DNA of 55,103 nt from an uncultured Thiotrichales bacterium. GTDB lineage: Bacteria; Pseudomonadota; Gammaproteobacteria; CAIRSR01. A program made the translations under genes and the position numbers. The notes beneath the pieces were generated by a model. It worked only from the letters and a program-made list of their open reading frames with translations. It did not search any database and had not been told where the DNA came from. The stretch is from positions 1 to 55,103 of the forward strand of contig CAIJYR010000052.1 in assembly GCA_903824965.1 (NCBI GenBank). The letters run 5' to 3'. This document shows, piece by piece, positions 15,745-25,081 of the stretch (position 1 is the stretch's first letter; every line of letters begins with the position of its first letter).

Positions 15745-16644
15745 ATGACCCAGCAGACGGAATACGGTTTTACCCTTGTCGAAGCGTTGATGGTTATTGT
15801 CATCACGGGCATTCTCGCTGGTATGATTGCGGTTTTCATCCGGGTGCCGATGGATAGCTATGTTGCAACCGCTCGCCGCGCTGTACTGACCGATAGTGCC
15901 GATACGGCTGTACGACGTCTCGCACGGGATATTCGCTTGGCTTTGCCAAACAGTATTCGCAATGCCAGCAATAGCACACAGTGCATTGAGTTCATTCCTA
16001 CGAAACTGGGAGGACGTTACCGATCTGCCGTGGACAGTACCAATGGCAATGGTGGGAATGTTCTTGGTTTTACAGGCATTAATACCAACTTTGATATGCT
16101 TTGGCCGAACGATGGATCGCTTCCTTCACAGTATGGCATTGTGGCGGGGGATGTTATTGTGGTCTACAACGATGGAACGGCAAAGGGAAATGCCTATCTC
16201 GGGACAAACGCTATCCAAGTATCCAGCGTTTCAACCGCCACAGCGCCGAACAGTACAACCATCACCTTGGTGAGTACAACGGCGGCTGTTCCTTTTAATA
16301 ACAAACAGTTGACGAGCGCATCCCCTGAGAGTCAATTCCAGGTGATTCCAACACAGACGCATGTGGTATCCTATTATTGCCTGAATAGTACCTTGTATCG
16401 TTATACGCGCACCTTGACTGCTGCATGGCCTCTACCAGCCGATTGCCCAACCATGACGGGGGGTGCCACTGCGGCTGTATTGGCCACGAACGTCAATATG
16501 AGCAATTGCAGTTTCAAATACGATCCCCCAGGATCCAGCACAGGATTGAGCCGATCGGGAATTGTCTCTATCTCGCTTGGCATCACACAATCTGGCGAGA
16601 GCGTCAATTTGTACTACGAAACACACGTAAACAATACGCCATGA
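15745..16644 (+). CDS. MshO-like prepilin
   Basis: From ATG 15745 the product has 299 residues; GTG 15730, the ORF-track start, would add five. The leader MTQQTEYG is followed by FTLVEALMVIVITGILAGMI, then DTAVRRLARDIRLALPNSIR, the characteristic stretch of MshO/PilW-like large minor pilins. The C-terminus is beta-rich with conserved-looking Cys. The stop overlaps the start of the following mshP-like gene (ATGA). It would form part of the pilus tip or initiation complex. Confidence 0.8.
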   Translation: MTQQTEYGFTLVEALMVIVITGILAGMIAVFIRVPMDSYVATARRAVLTDSADTAVRRLARDIRLALPNSIRNASNSTQCIEFIPTKLGGRYRSAVDSTNGNGGNVLGFTGINTNFDMLWPNDGSLPSQYGIVAGDVIVVYNDGTAKGNAYLGTNAIQVSSVSTATAPNSTTITLVSTTAAVPFNNKQLTSASPESQFQVIPTQTHVVSYYCLNSTLYRYTRTLTAAWPLPADCPTMTGGATAAVLATNVNMSNCSFKYDPPGSSTGLSRSGIVSISLGITQSGESVNLYYETHVNNTP

Positions 16645-17039
16645 ACCGCCTATGCAAGAGAAAGGGGAGGGGGTTTGTCCTGGTATCGGCGGTCTTTCTC
16701 TTGGTCATACTGTCTTCGCTGGGTGTCTTTTTGTTGAGCGTATCCAACACACAGAAACTGACCTCAGCACAGGATATGCAGGGTTCGCGTGCTTACTGGA
16801 TGGCGATCGCGGGGATTCAGTGGGTGGCGGGTGCGATCAATGCCAGTATAACGGGTGCCTGTGCGACCAATACGTTGACTCTGGACGGTTTTAGCGTAAC
16901 CATGACCTGCAAGAACAATGTCTACACCGAGGGTACAACCCCCGTCAACGTCTACTGGTTGACCGCTACAGCCAGCATCGGGGGCATCCCCGGTAGCATT
17001 GCCTACACCGAACGGATGATCACAGTCTTTGATTTCTAG
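16641..17039 (+). CDS. MshP-like pilus protein
   Basis: The product has 132 residues, starting at ATG 16641, four bases inside the mshO-like gene. The ORF track hides it in a longer frame starting at 16425. The start MNRLCKRKGRGFVLVSAVFL shows a basic leader and a single hydrophobic helix with Gly-Phe at the possible cleavage site but no Glu at position 5, as in MshP/PilX-type proteins. The text SRAYWMAIAGIQWVAGAI resembles the PilX N-terminal domain. This is the last gene of the operon; mshQ, which normally follows mshP, is instead at 857-4861. Confidence 0.75.
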   Translation: MNRLCKRKGRGFVLVSAVFLLVILSSLGVFLLSVSNTQKLTSAQDMQGSRAYWMAIAGIQWVAGAINASITGACATNTLTLDGFSVTMTCKNNVYTEGTTPVNVYWLTATASIGGIPGSIAYTERMITVFDF

Positions 17040-17136
17040 TGATTTCTAGAGGCTTTCTAGCGTCTTCGGCGTGGGTTCATAATTTTGTAACACGGTTGTG
17101 TTCCAATAACCAGTTAGAGATAAGGTAGGCTGCTGC

Positions 17137-18234
17137 ATGAAAACACCCTATTACTTGATTGACGAAGAAAAACTACAGAAGAACCTAGAAGTTGTTCGCA
17201 CCATTCAAGAGTCTTGTGGTGCAAAGTCCGTGTTGGCGCTAAAATGTTTCTCGACCTGGCGCGTCTTTGATTTGATGAGAAAATACCTTGCAGGCACGAC
17301 CAGCAGTTCTCTCTTTGAGGCAAGGTTGGGTTATGAGAAATTTGGGAAAGAAGTCCATGCCTACAGTGTAGGCTTCTCTGACAGCGACATCAAGGCGGTA
17401 CGGAAATTTGCAGACAAAGTGATTTTTAATTCTACTTCACAGCTTCTCCGTTACCACGATGATGTACACGGTTTACAAGTAGGGTTACGAATCAATCCCG
17501 GCATCAGTTATTCCCATTATGATTTGGCCGATCCGGTGCGGCGCTACTCTCGCCTTGGTGTGGCGAATGACGATGAGATCGCAAAAGTGGCTCACTGGTT
17601 GAGCGGACTGATGTTTCATTTTAATTGCGAGAATGGCAATGTAGAGCATTTGATTGCTTCCATCGAACAAATTGGCAAACGCTATGCAACTCTGTTGTCA
17701 GGGATGGCGTGGGTAAGCTTTGGTGGGGGTATTGCCTTTACACAACCAGGATATCCGTTGGATCAGTTATGTGCCGCGCTTAAAACGTTCTCACAGTCGT
17801 TTGGGGTGCAAGTTTATTTAGAACCAGGGGATGCAATTGTGTCAGGGTGTGCGGAACTGGTGACTACGGTGGTGGATGTGGTGCACAACGAAATGGACAT
17901 AGCCATCGTTGATGCATCCGTGGAAGCGCATATGTTAGATCACTTGGTATACCGCACTTCGCCAAGACTCTCCTGGCCAGAACACGGTGACTACAAAACC
18001 CTGGTCGCTGGTCGTACCTGTTTGGCGGGCGACGTGTTTGGCGAGTATTCATTACAAGCGCCTCTGACGGTCGGTGACGAGGTGAGAATCGCAGATGCTG
18101 CAGGATATACTATGGTAAAAAAGAACTGGTTCAATGGCGTTTCCATGCCGTCTATTGTGGTCAAGCGACTCAATGGCCAGATGGAACAGGTTCGATCTTT
18201 TGGGTATGCGGATTTTAAACGAAGTCTCTCCTAG
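17137..18234 (+). CDS. nspC: Carboxynorspermidine/carboxyspermidine decarboxylase
   Basis: The product has 365 residues, a PLP enzyme of the alanine-racemase fold that removes CO2 from carboxyspermidine or carboxynorspermidine to give spermidine or norspermidine. The PLP Lys lies in LALKCFSTW (about 33). HFNCEN, FGGGIAF and EPGDAIV follow in the order typical of NspC, and the second active-site Cys is probably in GRTCLAGD. Length is as usual for NspC. The dehydrogenase gene that makes its substrate follows after 26 bases, and an ornithine decarboxylase after that. The start has TAAGG upstream. Confidence 0.9.
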   Translation: MKTPYYLIDEEKLQKNLEVVRTIQESCGAKSVLALKCFSTWRVFDLMRKYLAGTTSSSLFEARLGYEKFGKEVHAYSVGFSDSDIKAVRKFADKVIFNSTSQLLRYHDDVHGLQVGLRINPGISYSHYDLADPVRRYSRLGVANDDEIAKVAHWLSGLMFHFNCENGNVEHLIASIEQIGKRYATLLSGMAWVSFGGGIAFTQPGYPLDQLCAALKTFSQSFGVQVYLEPGDAIVSGCAELVTTVVDVVHNEMDIAIVDASVEAHMLDHLVYRTSPRLSWPEHGDYKTLVAGRTCLAGDVFGEYSLQAPLTVGDEVRIADAAGYTMVKKNWFNGVSMPSIVVKRLNGQMEQVRSFGYADFKRSLS

Positions 18235-18260
18235 CACACAACAAGAATAGGACAAATGCA

Positions 18261-19595
18261 ATGAAGAAAAATGTGCTGATTATCGGTGCCGGTGGTGTGG
18301 CGCACGTTGCTGCCCATAAAGCCGCCATGAACAATGATGTACTCGGCAATATCTGCATCGCCTCGCGAACGGTCTCCAAGTGTAATGACATTGTGAGCAG
18401 CGTGCATGAGAGAAAACACCTGAAAGACGCTTGTTATACGCTTACAGCACGTTCTTTGGACGCACTGGATATTCCTGCAACGATCCAGTTGATCCGCGAG
18501 ACAAACTCAGAAATCGTAATCAATCTTGGGGCCGCTTTTATCAACATGTCTGTACTAGAAGCTTGTCTAGAAACAGGCGCGGTCTATCTTGATACCGCTA
18601 TCCATGAAGAACCAGACAAAGTTTGCGAGACCCCACCCTGGTATGCTAATTATGAATGGAAACGCAAAGACCGTTGCGCTGCAAAAGGTCTTACGGCCAT
18701 TCTAGGTGTCGGTTTCGACCCAGGCGTGGTCAATGCTTATTGTGCCCTGGCAGTAAAACGCTATTTCGACACAATTGATACCATTGACATCATTGATGTC
18801 AATGCTGGCAGCCATGGTAAATATTTTGCCACCAATTTTGATCCAGAAATCAATTTTCGCGAGTTCATCAAGGTCTGGACATGGATTGATCGGCAATGGA
18901 AAGAGTACCCGACTCATTCGGTCAAGCGGTTGTATGACATGCCAGTCGCTGGGATATGCCCCGTATATCTAAATGGTCATGACGAACTCCATTCGCTGTC
19001 ACAGAATATCGACGCGAACAGCATTCGCTTTTGGATGGGTTTTGGGGATCACTATATCAATGTTTTTACGGTACTGCGGACATTGGGGTTGTTGTCGCAC
19101 TTGCCCGTGATCTTATCCACCGGACAAGAAGTAGTACCGCTCAAAGTCGTGAAGGCCGTTCTACCGGATCCCATGACCTTGGCACCTGGCTATACCGGAA
19201 AAACGTGTATCGGTAATTTTGTCAAAGGTGTGAAGGACGGCAAAGCGCGTGAGGTCTTTATTTATCAGGTCTCGGATCACCATCAGTGCTTTGAGGAAAT
19301 TGGATCGCAGGGCATCAGTTATACGGCAGGTGTACCACCCATCGCGGCGGCTATGCTCGTTGCCCAAGGGATCTGGAATCCGCAGAAAATGGTCAATGTC
19401 GAAGAACTGGATCCAGAGCCGTTTATTGCCATTCTGGATCGCATTGGTTTGCCAACTGAAGTCAAAGAAATTGAACCAGGTAGTGCAGCTTCTTTCGACG
19501 GTACCGTTGGCCCTCTAGAGACGGAGCTTGCCAATTCTACAGCGACGGTCACGGTTTCTGCGGCCAATCCCATGATTGCCCTTCAGAAAAAATAG
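18261..19595 (+). CDS. Carboxynorspermidine/carboxyspermidine dehydrogenase
   Basis: The product has 444 residues of the saccharopine-dehydrogenase family. The N-terminal Rossmann motif is IGAGGVAHVAAHKA, followed by the ASRT loop and GVGFDPGVVNAY, both typical of carboxy(nor)spermidine synthase. The enzyme condenses aspartate semialdehyde with putrescine or diaminopropane and reduces the imine with NADPH. It is about 40 residues longer than most relatives. The extra part follows LDRIGLPTEV and is Ser/Thr/Ala-rich without a recognisable domain. It lies between nspC and the ornithine decarboxylase gene, so the pathway is complete from ornithine to the triamine. Confidence 0.88.
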   Translation: MKKNVLIIGAGGVAHVAAHKAAMNNDVLGNICIASRTVSKCNDIVSSVHERKHLKDACYTLTARSLDALDIPATIQLIRETNSEIVINLGAAFINMSVLEACLETGAVYLDTAIHEEPDKVCETPPWYANYEWKRKDRCAAKGLTAILGVGFDPGVVNAYCALAVKRYFDTIDTIDIIDVNAGSHGKYFATNFDPEINFREFIKVWTWIDRQWKEYPTHSVKRLYDMPVAGICPVYLNGHDELHSLSQNIDANSIRFWMGFGDHYINVFTVLRTLGLLSHLPVILSTGQEVVPLKVVKAVLPDPMTLAPGYTGKTCIGNFVKGVKDGKAREVFIYQVSDHHQCFEEIGSQGISYTAGVPPIAAAMLVAQGIWNPQKMVNVEELDPEPFIAILDRIGLPTEVKEIEPGSAASFDGTVGPLETELANSTATVTVSAANPMIALQKK

Positions 19596-19609
19596 ATATC
19601 TGATGCGCA

Positions 19610-19640
19610 CCCTCACCGAGTCTTTCTCTATCGGTGAGGG
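19610..19640. terminator. Hairpin between the dehydrogenase and ornithine decarboxylase genes
   Basis: CCCTCACCGA pairs with TCGGTGAGGG around an 11-base loop; the flanks GCGCA and TGCG could extend it. There is no clear T-run. It may be a terminator, attenuator or mRNA-stabilising hairpin separating the third gene from the first two. Confidence 0.5.
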
Positions 19641-19683
19641 TTGAGGTGCGTGCGTACTCATTTTGTAGATTGCCGTCACACGG

Positions 19684-20850
19684 GTGGCCACTTTGGATTA
19701 TCTATCGTATTGTTCCTCCCAAGAGTGGGAGGATCTTTTGCGTTTCTCAGAACAGCAAGAAACGCCGTTCTTGGTAATCTTTACAGACAAAGTGCGACAA
19801 AAGTTCGAGCACTTCCGCAGTGGTTTCCCCGCCGCACGGATTTATTACGCTGTGAAAGCCAATCCTGGTACGCCTCTCTTGGCGCTCCTGCGTGATCTTG
19901 GGTCTTATTTTGATGTTGCCTCCATCCATGAGCTAGACCAACTGATCGAGCTTGGGGTCTCCCCCGAACGGGTCAGTTTTGGCAATACCATTAAGAAGAT
20001 CCGACACATTCATGAAGCGTATGAGAAAGGGGTGCGATTGTTTGCCACAGACAGCGAGGCGGATATCCGAAACTTGGCGCAAGCAGCACCAGGATCGCGG
20101 GTATTTTTCAGACTGCTGATGGATGCGGTAACGTCTGATTCCGACTGGCCATTGTCCAAGAAATTTGGTTGTCAGCCGGGTACACTCACCGATCTGGTCG
20201 CATTGTCTGCCGAACTGGACTTGGATCCATACGGGATTTCTTTTCACGTTGGTTCGCAACAACGCGATATTCAGGCATGGGATGCGGCCATCGCTAAGGT
20301 CAGTGGATTGATGGCATTGTTGGCCAAGGCGCAGATTCCCTTACGCGCTATCAATCTCGGTGGCGGGTTTCCGGCAGATTATCTGGTCAAAAGCAATTCG
20401 CTTTCGGTCTATGCGGAAGAAATTAACCATTATTTGCAGAATTATTTTGGATCCGCCATTCCAGAGATATGTCTAGAGCCTGGACGTGGTTTGGTCGGTG
20501 AGTCTGGTGTGCTCGTGAGCGAAGTCGTGTTGATCGCTCGGAAGGCCAAAACCGATCGGAAACGATGGGTCTATACAGATACCGGTGTATTCAATGGTCT
20601 CATGGAAACCTTGGGGGAATCCATCAAGTATCCGATTTATACAAACCGCGCAGGCGCAACAGAGGCAACTATTCTGGCTGGGCCAACGTGTGACAGCATT
20701 GATATTATGTACCAAGAATATGACTATCCGCTTCCGTCGTCCTTGGCCATTGGTGATCGTTTGTATTGGCTTGCGACAGGCGCGTATACGGCTTCTTATA
20801 GTGCCGTTGAGTTCAACGGCTTTCCCCCTTTGAGAACGTATTATTTATAA
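19684..20850 (+). CDS. Fold-III ornithine decarboxylase
   Basis: The product has 388 residues and probably makes putrescine from ornithine. The PLP Lys lies in IYYAVKANPGTPL (about 59). The family motifs FHVGSQ, INLGGGFPADY and EPGRGLVG are present. GPTCDSIDIMY carries the conserved Cys and Asp of the second active-site part; the CDSxD string is the ODC signature and argues against diaminopimelate decarboxylase. The start is GTG 19684, with no better Met nearby. It converges on the polyketide synthase genes with a hairpin between. Confidence 0.88.
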   Translation: MATLDYLSYCSSQEWEDLLRFSEQQETPFLVIFTDKVRQKFEHFRSGFPAARIYYAVKANPGTPLLALLRDLGSYFDVASIHELDQLIELGVSPERVSFGNTIKKIRHIHEAYEKGVRLFATDSEADIRNLAQAAPGSRVFFRLLMDAVTSDSDWPLSKKFGCQPGTLTDLVALSAELDLDPYGISFHVGSQQRDIQAWDAAIAKVSGLMALLAKAQIPLRAINLGGGFPADYLVKSNSLSVYAEEINHYLQNYFGSAIPEICLEPGRGLVGESGVLVSEVVLIARKAKTDRKRWVYTDTGVFNGLMETLGESIKYPIYTNRAGATEATILAGPTCDSIDIMYQEYDYPLPSSLAIGDRLYWLATGAYTASYSAVEFNGFPPLRTYYL

Positions 20851-20866
20851 TTTTGGTGGATCAAGC

Positions 20867-20890
20867 ACCCCATGACTTAGCCCATGGGGT
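20867..20890. terminator. Bidirectional terminator between ODC and the PKS operon
   Basis: ACCCCATG pairs perfectly with CATGGGGT around ACTTAGCC, followed by ATTTTAG on the plus strand. It lies in the 58-base gap between two convergent transcription units. Confidence 0.65.
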
Positions 20891-20908
20891 ATTTTAGCAC
20901 CTTGCCGA

Positions 20909-23900
20909 TCAAGTAGTGTGGAACGGAATCCCCGCCAGATACAGTTTCCCTAAGGTGTTGATCAAAAACTGTTCATCAGGGGTACGCTCATACATGGTAC
21001 GCATTGACGCTACGTTGGTCTTTTTTTGGATTTGCGCAGCAGCGGGGTGTTGTAGCATAAAACTACCCAGGCTCACACCAGGGCCAACCTCCAAGAACAA
21101 CCGATTGCGAGAACCAGCGAACGCTTCGCTCGCCAACAACCGTGCCATCCCATCGGAAAAACGAACGGTATGCCAGGTGTGGCGTGCCCAATACGCAGGG
21201 TCGGTAGCCTCACTCGGACGGATCCAATCCCCTGTGACATTCGATACATAGGGGATCTGCGGGGATTGCAGACGAAACGCGCTCGTCAATTCCAGCAGCG
21301 GTTGGTGTAACGGTTCCAACATCTTGGAATGGAAAGCATGACTGCTTTGCAGTCGGCGACACGGCAGCTCTTGCGCTTTTAGTTTTTCTTGGAGTGCCTC
21401 AATCGCCGCCACCGGCCCTGCAACCACAGATTGGTTCGGCGTACTGAGGATGGCCAACGAAAGATCCTTGCCAAGTCGCGATTGTAAGGCTTGCTCGGTC
21501 AACGGTACTGCCAACATCGCACCAGGGGCAATCGATTCGATCAATTCGGCACGGCGTGCAATCAGTCGTAAGGCATCTTCGAGCGTCATTACGCCGCTTA
21601 AGACCGCCGCATTGTATTCGCCAATGCTGTACCCAATCATTGCGACGGGTCGCACACCCCGCGCCAACCAAAGACGAGCCAACGCATATTCAATGATAAA
21701 AACCAGAGGCTGGCTATGCAGCGTCTGGTTCAGCCGTTCTGTTTGCGGATTGGCCACGGCGGGTGCACGTCCCAACATGGCTCGCATGTCGAAGGCAGGT
21801 TTTGCAGTATCACTCGCGGGTTGTTCTGGTGGATAGAGCACCTCGCGCAGATCGACGCCAACCACAGGGCGCAAATAATCACAGCAATGATCGACGATTT
21901 TCCGAAACAAAGGCTCCGATCGATACAAACCCCGTCCCATCTGAAGATAATGATCCCCCACCCCAGGAAACATGAAAAGAACCGTTGGCGGCTGATCGGG
22001 ACAGTTGGCGCTGATCACCCGTTTGCTGTCACGCTGCTTGAGAATCTCTTCGGCGTCCTGATCGTTCTGATAACTCAACATCAGCCTTCGACCTGTAGGC
22101 GCAGTTTGGCGCAGTGCGTCACGACTCGCACGCAACAACGCATCGGGATCGCTTGTGCATTGCATAGCCAGCCGTTCTCGTTCTGCGAACAAAGCATCTG
22201 CATCCGCCGCCTGACTCAAAAGCAAACGCCAATCGCCACAACGAACCGGATCAATCACTTCCGGTTGCGTGGCCTCTCTGGGTGGGATCGCTTGGGTTTC
22301 GATGGGGGTGGTTTGGGTTTCTGAGGGTGCCTCCGTTGCTGTTTCCACGACCAAGATCGGCGCGGGCGCTTCTGGTGGGGGCACAGGCGTTTGGATCACC
22401 ACAGGAAGCTGCGCTTCGGGTATGGCCGAGGTGACGCTGCTGCGCTGCGCGACCGTCATCGATTGCAGTACAGCCAATTGCTGCATGGTCACACTGCCGA
22501 TCGCCTCCGCAACCAGCCGTAATTGCTGCTCCATCAACTGCGCCAGTGACCATGGCTCCGACGTATGGTGTGCCGTAGATGTTGTGGGTGCCGTGGGTGC
22601 TGGAACGGGGGCCGCTGCTGGTCGCAGAGTCGGTGTCGGTTCGGTGGTTTGGAGGGGAGCAGCCGTCTCTTTTTGGGCGACAACCGTTTCTTGTGTTTCT
22701 TGTACGGGAGCTACCAGTGGTGCCTTCGTGGGTGCCGATTGTGCAGGTTGTGTAGCCTGGTTGTCGCGCCAATACCGATCCGACGCAAACGGATAGGTCG
22801 GTAGATTCACCCACTGTCGCGCATACCCTGCATCAAAACCACGCCAATCCACCGTAGCCCCTTGCAGGTACAGAGTGGCCAAGGTTTCTAAGAGCCAATG
22901 CCAGGGCGTTCCGGCGGGGGTTTCGCCCACCGCTGTCCCAAGAGACAAGGCAAAGTCATAGCCCGTCCCCGTCCCCGTACCCGTCCCAGTCATGGAGGTG
23001 AGGGGTTTACCCACGCCCTCTAGGGTGGTGAGACGTCCACCGTCTCCGTCCAGAAGGGTCAACTGGGGGGAAGTCAGGGCAGGGGTATGGCCCTCTGCAA
23101 GGGCTGCAAAGGCTGCTTCTTGGGTAAGCGCACCCGCAAGCACCGCTGCTGCAGAGCGACCACCCGCAACCCCTTGCACAGCAGAAGGGTGGATACCCCA
23201 TTCCCGCCAAAGTGATGCAAGGACAAGATAGGCCGCAAGTGCGGCTGCTGGTGTGTGCTTTGCCGTATCAGTGGCATACTCGGTGAGCCACTTGCGGCAG
23301 GAAGGGTGATCCGGCAGGCGCGGGATCGGATTCCCCGACAAAATCAACAAGACTCTGGGGGCAGCGCCACGGTTGGATCCCGTGGATCCCGTGGCCCCAG
23401 GAGATCGCGCTGATTCGCGCAAACACGGGTGATCACCCCCTGCCGCAAGTGCCGCAAGTGCTGCGCGTAATTCACCAAGGGTGGCGCAGGTGATCACAGC
23501 ACGCCATGGCAGGTGGCTTCGACCGGCGTTCGCGCTGTAACAGTAATCGGCAAGAGACGGCTCCGGGTTCGCCAGGGCCAAACACTCGACATGCCGTTTT
23601 GCGAGTGTCCGCAACGCGACCAAACTACGCGCCGACAGCGCAAACAAATGCAGGGGTCGCTCTCGTGGGGGGGATTGCGTGTCAGCGGCGCGGGCGGGGG
23701 CTTCTTCTAGCACCAAATGGCCGTTGGTGCCACTGAGACCAAACGAACTTACCCCCGCACGACGGGGAGCGCCGCTGGGTGCAGGCCATGGTTGCAACAC
23801 GGTCGGGACTTGTACCGCAAAACCTTCCCAGGGGATTTTCGGGTTTGGTTTTTGTAAATGCAGATGCGGAACAAACTGCTGATGCTGCAACATCAACACC

Positions 23901-25081
23901 GTCTTGAGGAGGCTCGCAATGGCCGCCGATGCATTTAAGTGGCCAATGTTGGTCTTCACCGATCCAATGCGAAGCGGCTGGTCTGCGGGTCGTTTGCCAA
24001 ACACCGCCCGCAAAGCACCCACCTCAATGGGATCCCCAAGGGGAGTGGCCGTACCGTGGGTCTCGATATATTCCACGCTGTTCGGATCGATTCTGGCACG
24101 CTGCAAGGCATCGCGGACGAGTGCTTCTTGGGCGCTTTCGTTCGGCACGGTCAACCCACCGGAGGCACCGTCGTGGTTGACGCTCGTGGAACGGATCACG
24201 GCAAGGATGGGCTGTCCATCGCGCTGTGCATCGCTCAAGCGACGCAACACCACAACCGCAACGCCCTCCCCAAGCACCAATCCATTGGCACGTGCATCAA
24301 ACGTAAAACAACGACCCTCCGGGGACATCGATTGGGTACGGGCAAAAAAGACCTGCATGGGGGGCGTGAGGTTCAACTGAACGCCTGCCGCCAAGGCTAC
24401 CTCACACTCGCGGTTCCGTAGGGCAGCGACCGCCTGGTGTAATGCGACCAGCGACGAAGAGCACGCCGTATCAATCGTTGACACAGGGCCATTGAAGCCA
24501 TACTGAAAGGCAATCCGCCCTGAAGCAAAACAACCCCCATTGCCCGTACCACTGTAGGCTGTGATGGCACAGGGGTCACCGTTGATCTGCATCGAGCCAT
24601 AATCGTTCTGGCTCATCCCGACAAAAAAACCAGTACGGCTGCCGCGCAATGATTCCGGCGGAATCATGGCCCGTTCCAAGGCGCTCCAAGTCACTTGCAG
24701 GAGCAAGCGTTGACCAGGATCCATTTGCATCGCTTCGCGGGGGGGAATGCCAAAAAACGCCGCATCGAAGCCCGCAACATCCTCGACAAAACCACCATGG
24801 CGGGTGTTGATTTTGCCAGCGGCGTTGGGATTTGGATCAAACCACTGGGCAAGATCCCATCGATCGGGGGGTACCTCACGAATCGCGTCCACGCCATCAC
24901 GCAACAACGCCCAAAAGCGATCGATGTCGGGTGCGTTCGGAAAACGGCAGTCCATGCCCACAATCGCAATCGGTTCTTGGCTTGCTTGCCGAATGCTCTC
25001 TAATTTGCCCTTCAGCTCGCGGATGGTCAACGCCGCACGTTGTAGGGGGGTCATCTCGTCAGTGGCTACGCTCACGCTCAA
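20909..25081 (-). CDS. Type I polyketide synthase: KS - degenerate AT - linker - AT, no ACP
   Basis: The product has 1390 residues. A short coiled-coil docking start (about 10-35) is followed by a complete ketosynthase (about 38-465) with DTACSSSL, ETHGTATPLGDP and KTNIGHLN, so Cys-His-His are intact. The next about 250 residues are a shrunken acyltransferase. GGRSAAAVLAG stands where GHSxGE should be, yet the post-AT linker LPTYPFASDRYW is kept. A Pro/Thr/Ala-rich linker of about 130 residues comes next, then a full acyltransferase (about 1040-1370) with FMFPGVGDHYLQMG, GYSIGEY (usually GHSxGE) and HAFHS. The protein ends after this AT. No carrier protein, reductase or thioesterase is present. 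It overlaps the upstream PKS gene by four bases (ATGA). Confidence 0.9.
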   Translation of the reverse strand: MSVSVATDEMTPLQRAALTIRELKGKLESIRQASQEPIAIVGMDCRFPNAPDIDRFWALLRDGVDAIREVPPDRWDLAQWFDPNPNAAGKINTRHGGFVEDVAGFDAAFFGIPPREAMQMDPGQRLLLQVTWSALERAMIPPESLRGSRTGFFVGMSQNDYGSMQINGDPCAITAYSGTGNGGCFASGRIAFQYGFNGPVSTIDTACSSSLVALHQAVAALRNRECEVALAAGVQLNLTPPMQVFFARTQSMSPEGRCFTFDARANGLVLGEGVAVVVLRRLSDAQRDGQPILAVIRSTSVNHDGASGGLTVPNESAQEALVRDALQRARIDPNSVEYIETHGTATPLGDPIEVGALRAVFGKRPADQPLRIGSVKTNIGHLNASAAIASLLKTVLMLQHQQFVPHLHLQKPNPKIPWEGFAVQVPTVLQPWPAPSGAPRRAGVSSFGLSGTNGHLVLEEAPARAADTQSPPRERPLHLFALSARSLVALRTLAKRHVECLALANPEPSLADYCYSANAGRSHLPWRAVITCATLGELRAALAALAAGGDHPCLRESARSPGATGSTGSNRGAAPRVLLILSGNPIPRLPDHPSCRKWLTEYATDTAKHTPAAALAAYLVLASLWREWGIHPSAVQGVAGGRSAAAVLAGALTQEAAFAALAEGHTPALTSPQLTLLDGDGGRLTTLEGVGKPLTSMTGTGTGTGTGYDFALSLGTAVGETPAGTPWHWLLETLATLYLQGATVDWRGFDAGYARQWVNLPTYPFASDRYWRDNQATQPAQSAPTKAPLVAPVQETQETVVAQKETAAPLQTTEPTPTLRPAAAPVPAPTAPTTSTAHHTSEPWSLAQLMEQQLRLVAEAIGSVTMQQLAVLQSMTVAQRSSVTSAIPEAQLPVVIQTPVPPPEAPAPILVVETATEAPSETQTTPIETQAIPPREATQPEVIDPVRCGDWRLLLSQAADADALFAERERLAMQCTSDPDALLRASRDALRQTAPTGRRLMLSYQNDQDAEEILKQRDSKRVISANCPDQPPTVLFMFPGVGDHYLQMGRGLYRSEPLFRKIVDHCCDYLRPVVGVDLREVLYPPEQPASDTAKPAFDMRAMLGRAPAVANPQTERLNQTLHSQPLVFIIEYALARLWLARGVRPVAMIGYSIGEYNAAVLSGVMTLEDALRLIARRAELIESIAPGAMLAVPLTEQALQSRLGKDLSLAILSTPNQSVVAGPVAAIEALQEKLKAQELPCRRLQSSHAFHSKMLEPLHQPLLELTSAFRLQSPQIPYVSNVTGDWIRPSEATDPAYWARHTWHTVRFSDGMARLLASEAFAGSRNRLFLEVGPGVSLGSFMLQHPAAAQIQKKTNVASMRTMYERTPDEQFLINTLGKLYLAGIPFHTT

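Noticed and set aside
15219-15839. 206-residue minus-strand frame across the prepilin genes
   Set aside because: His/Arg-rich shadow of three clear prepilin genes on the other strand.
22251-22814. Long antisense frames across the PKS linker and other PKS parts
   Set aside because: They are shadows of the high-GC Pro/Thr/Ala linker and of the PKS domains; no independent family signal or ribosome site.
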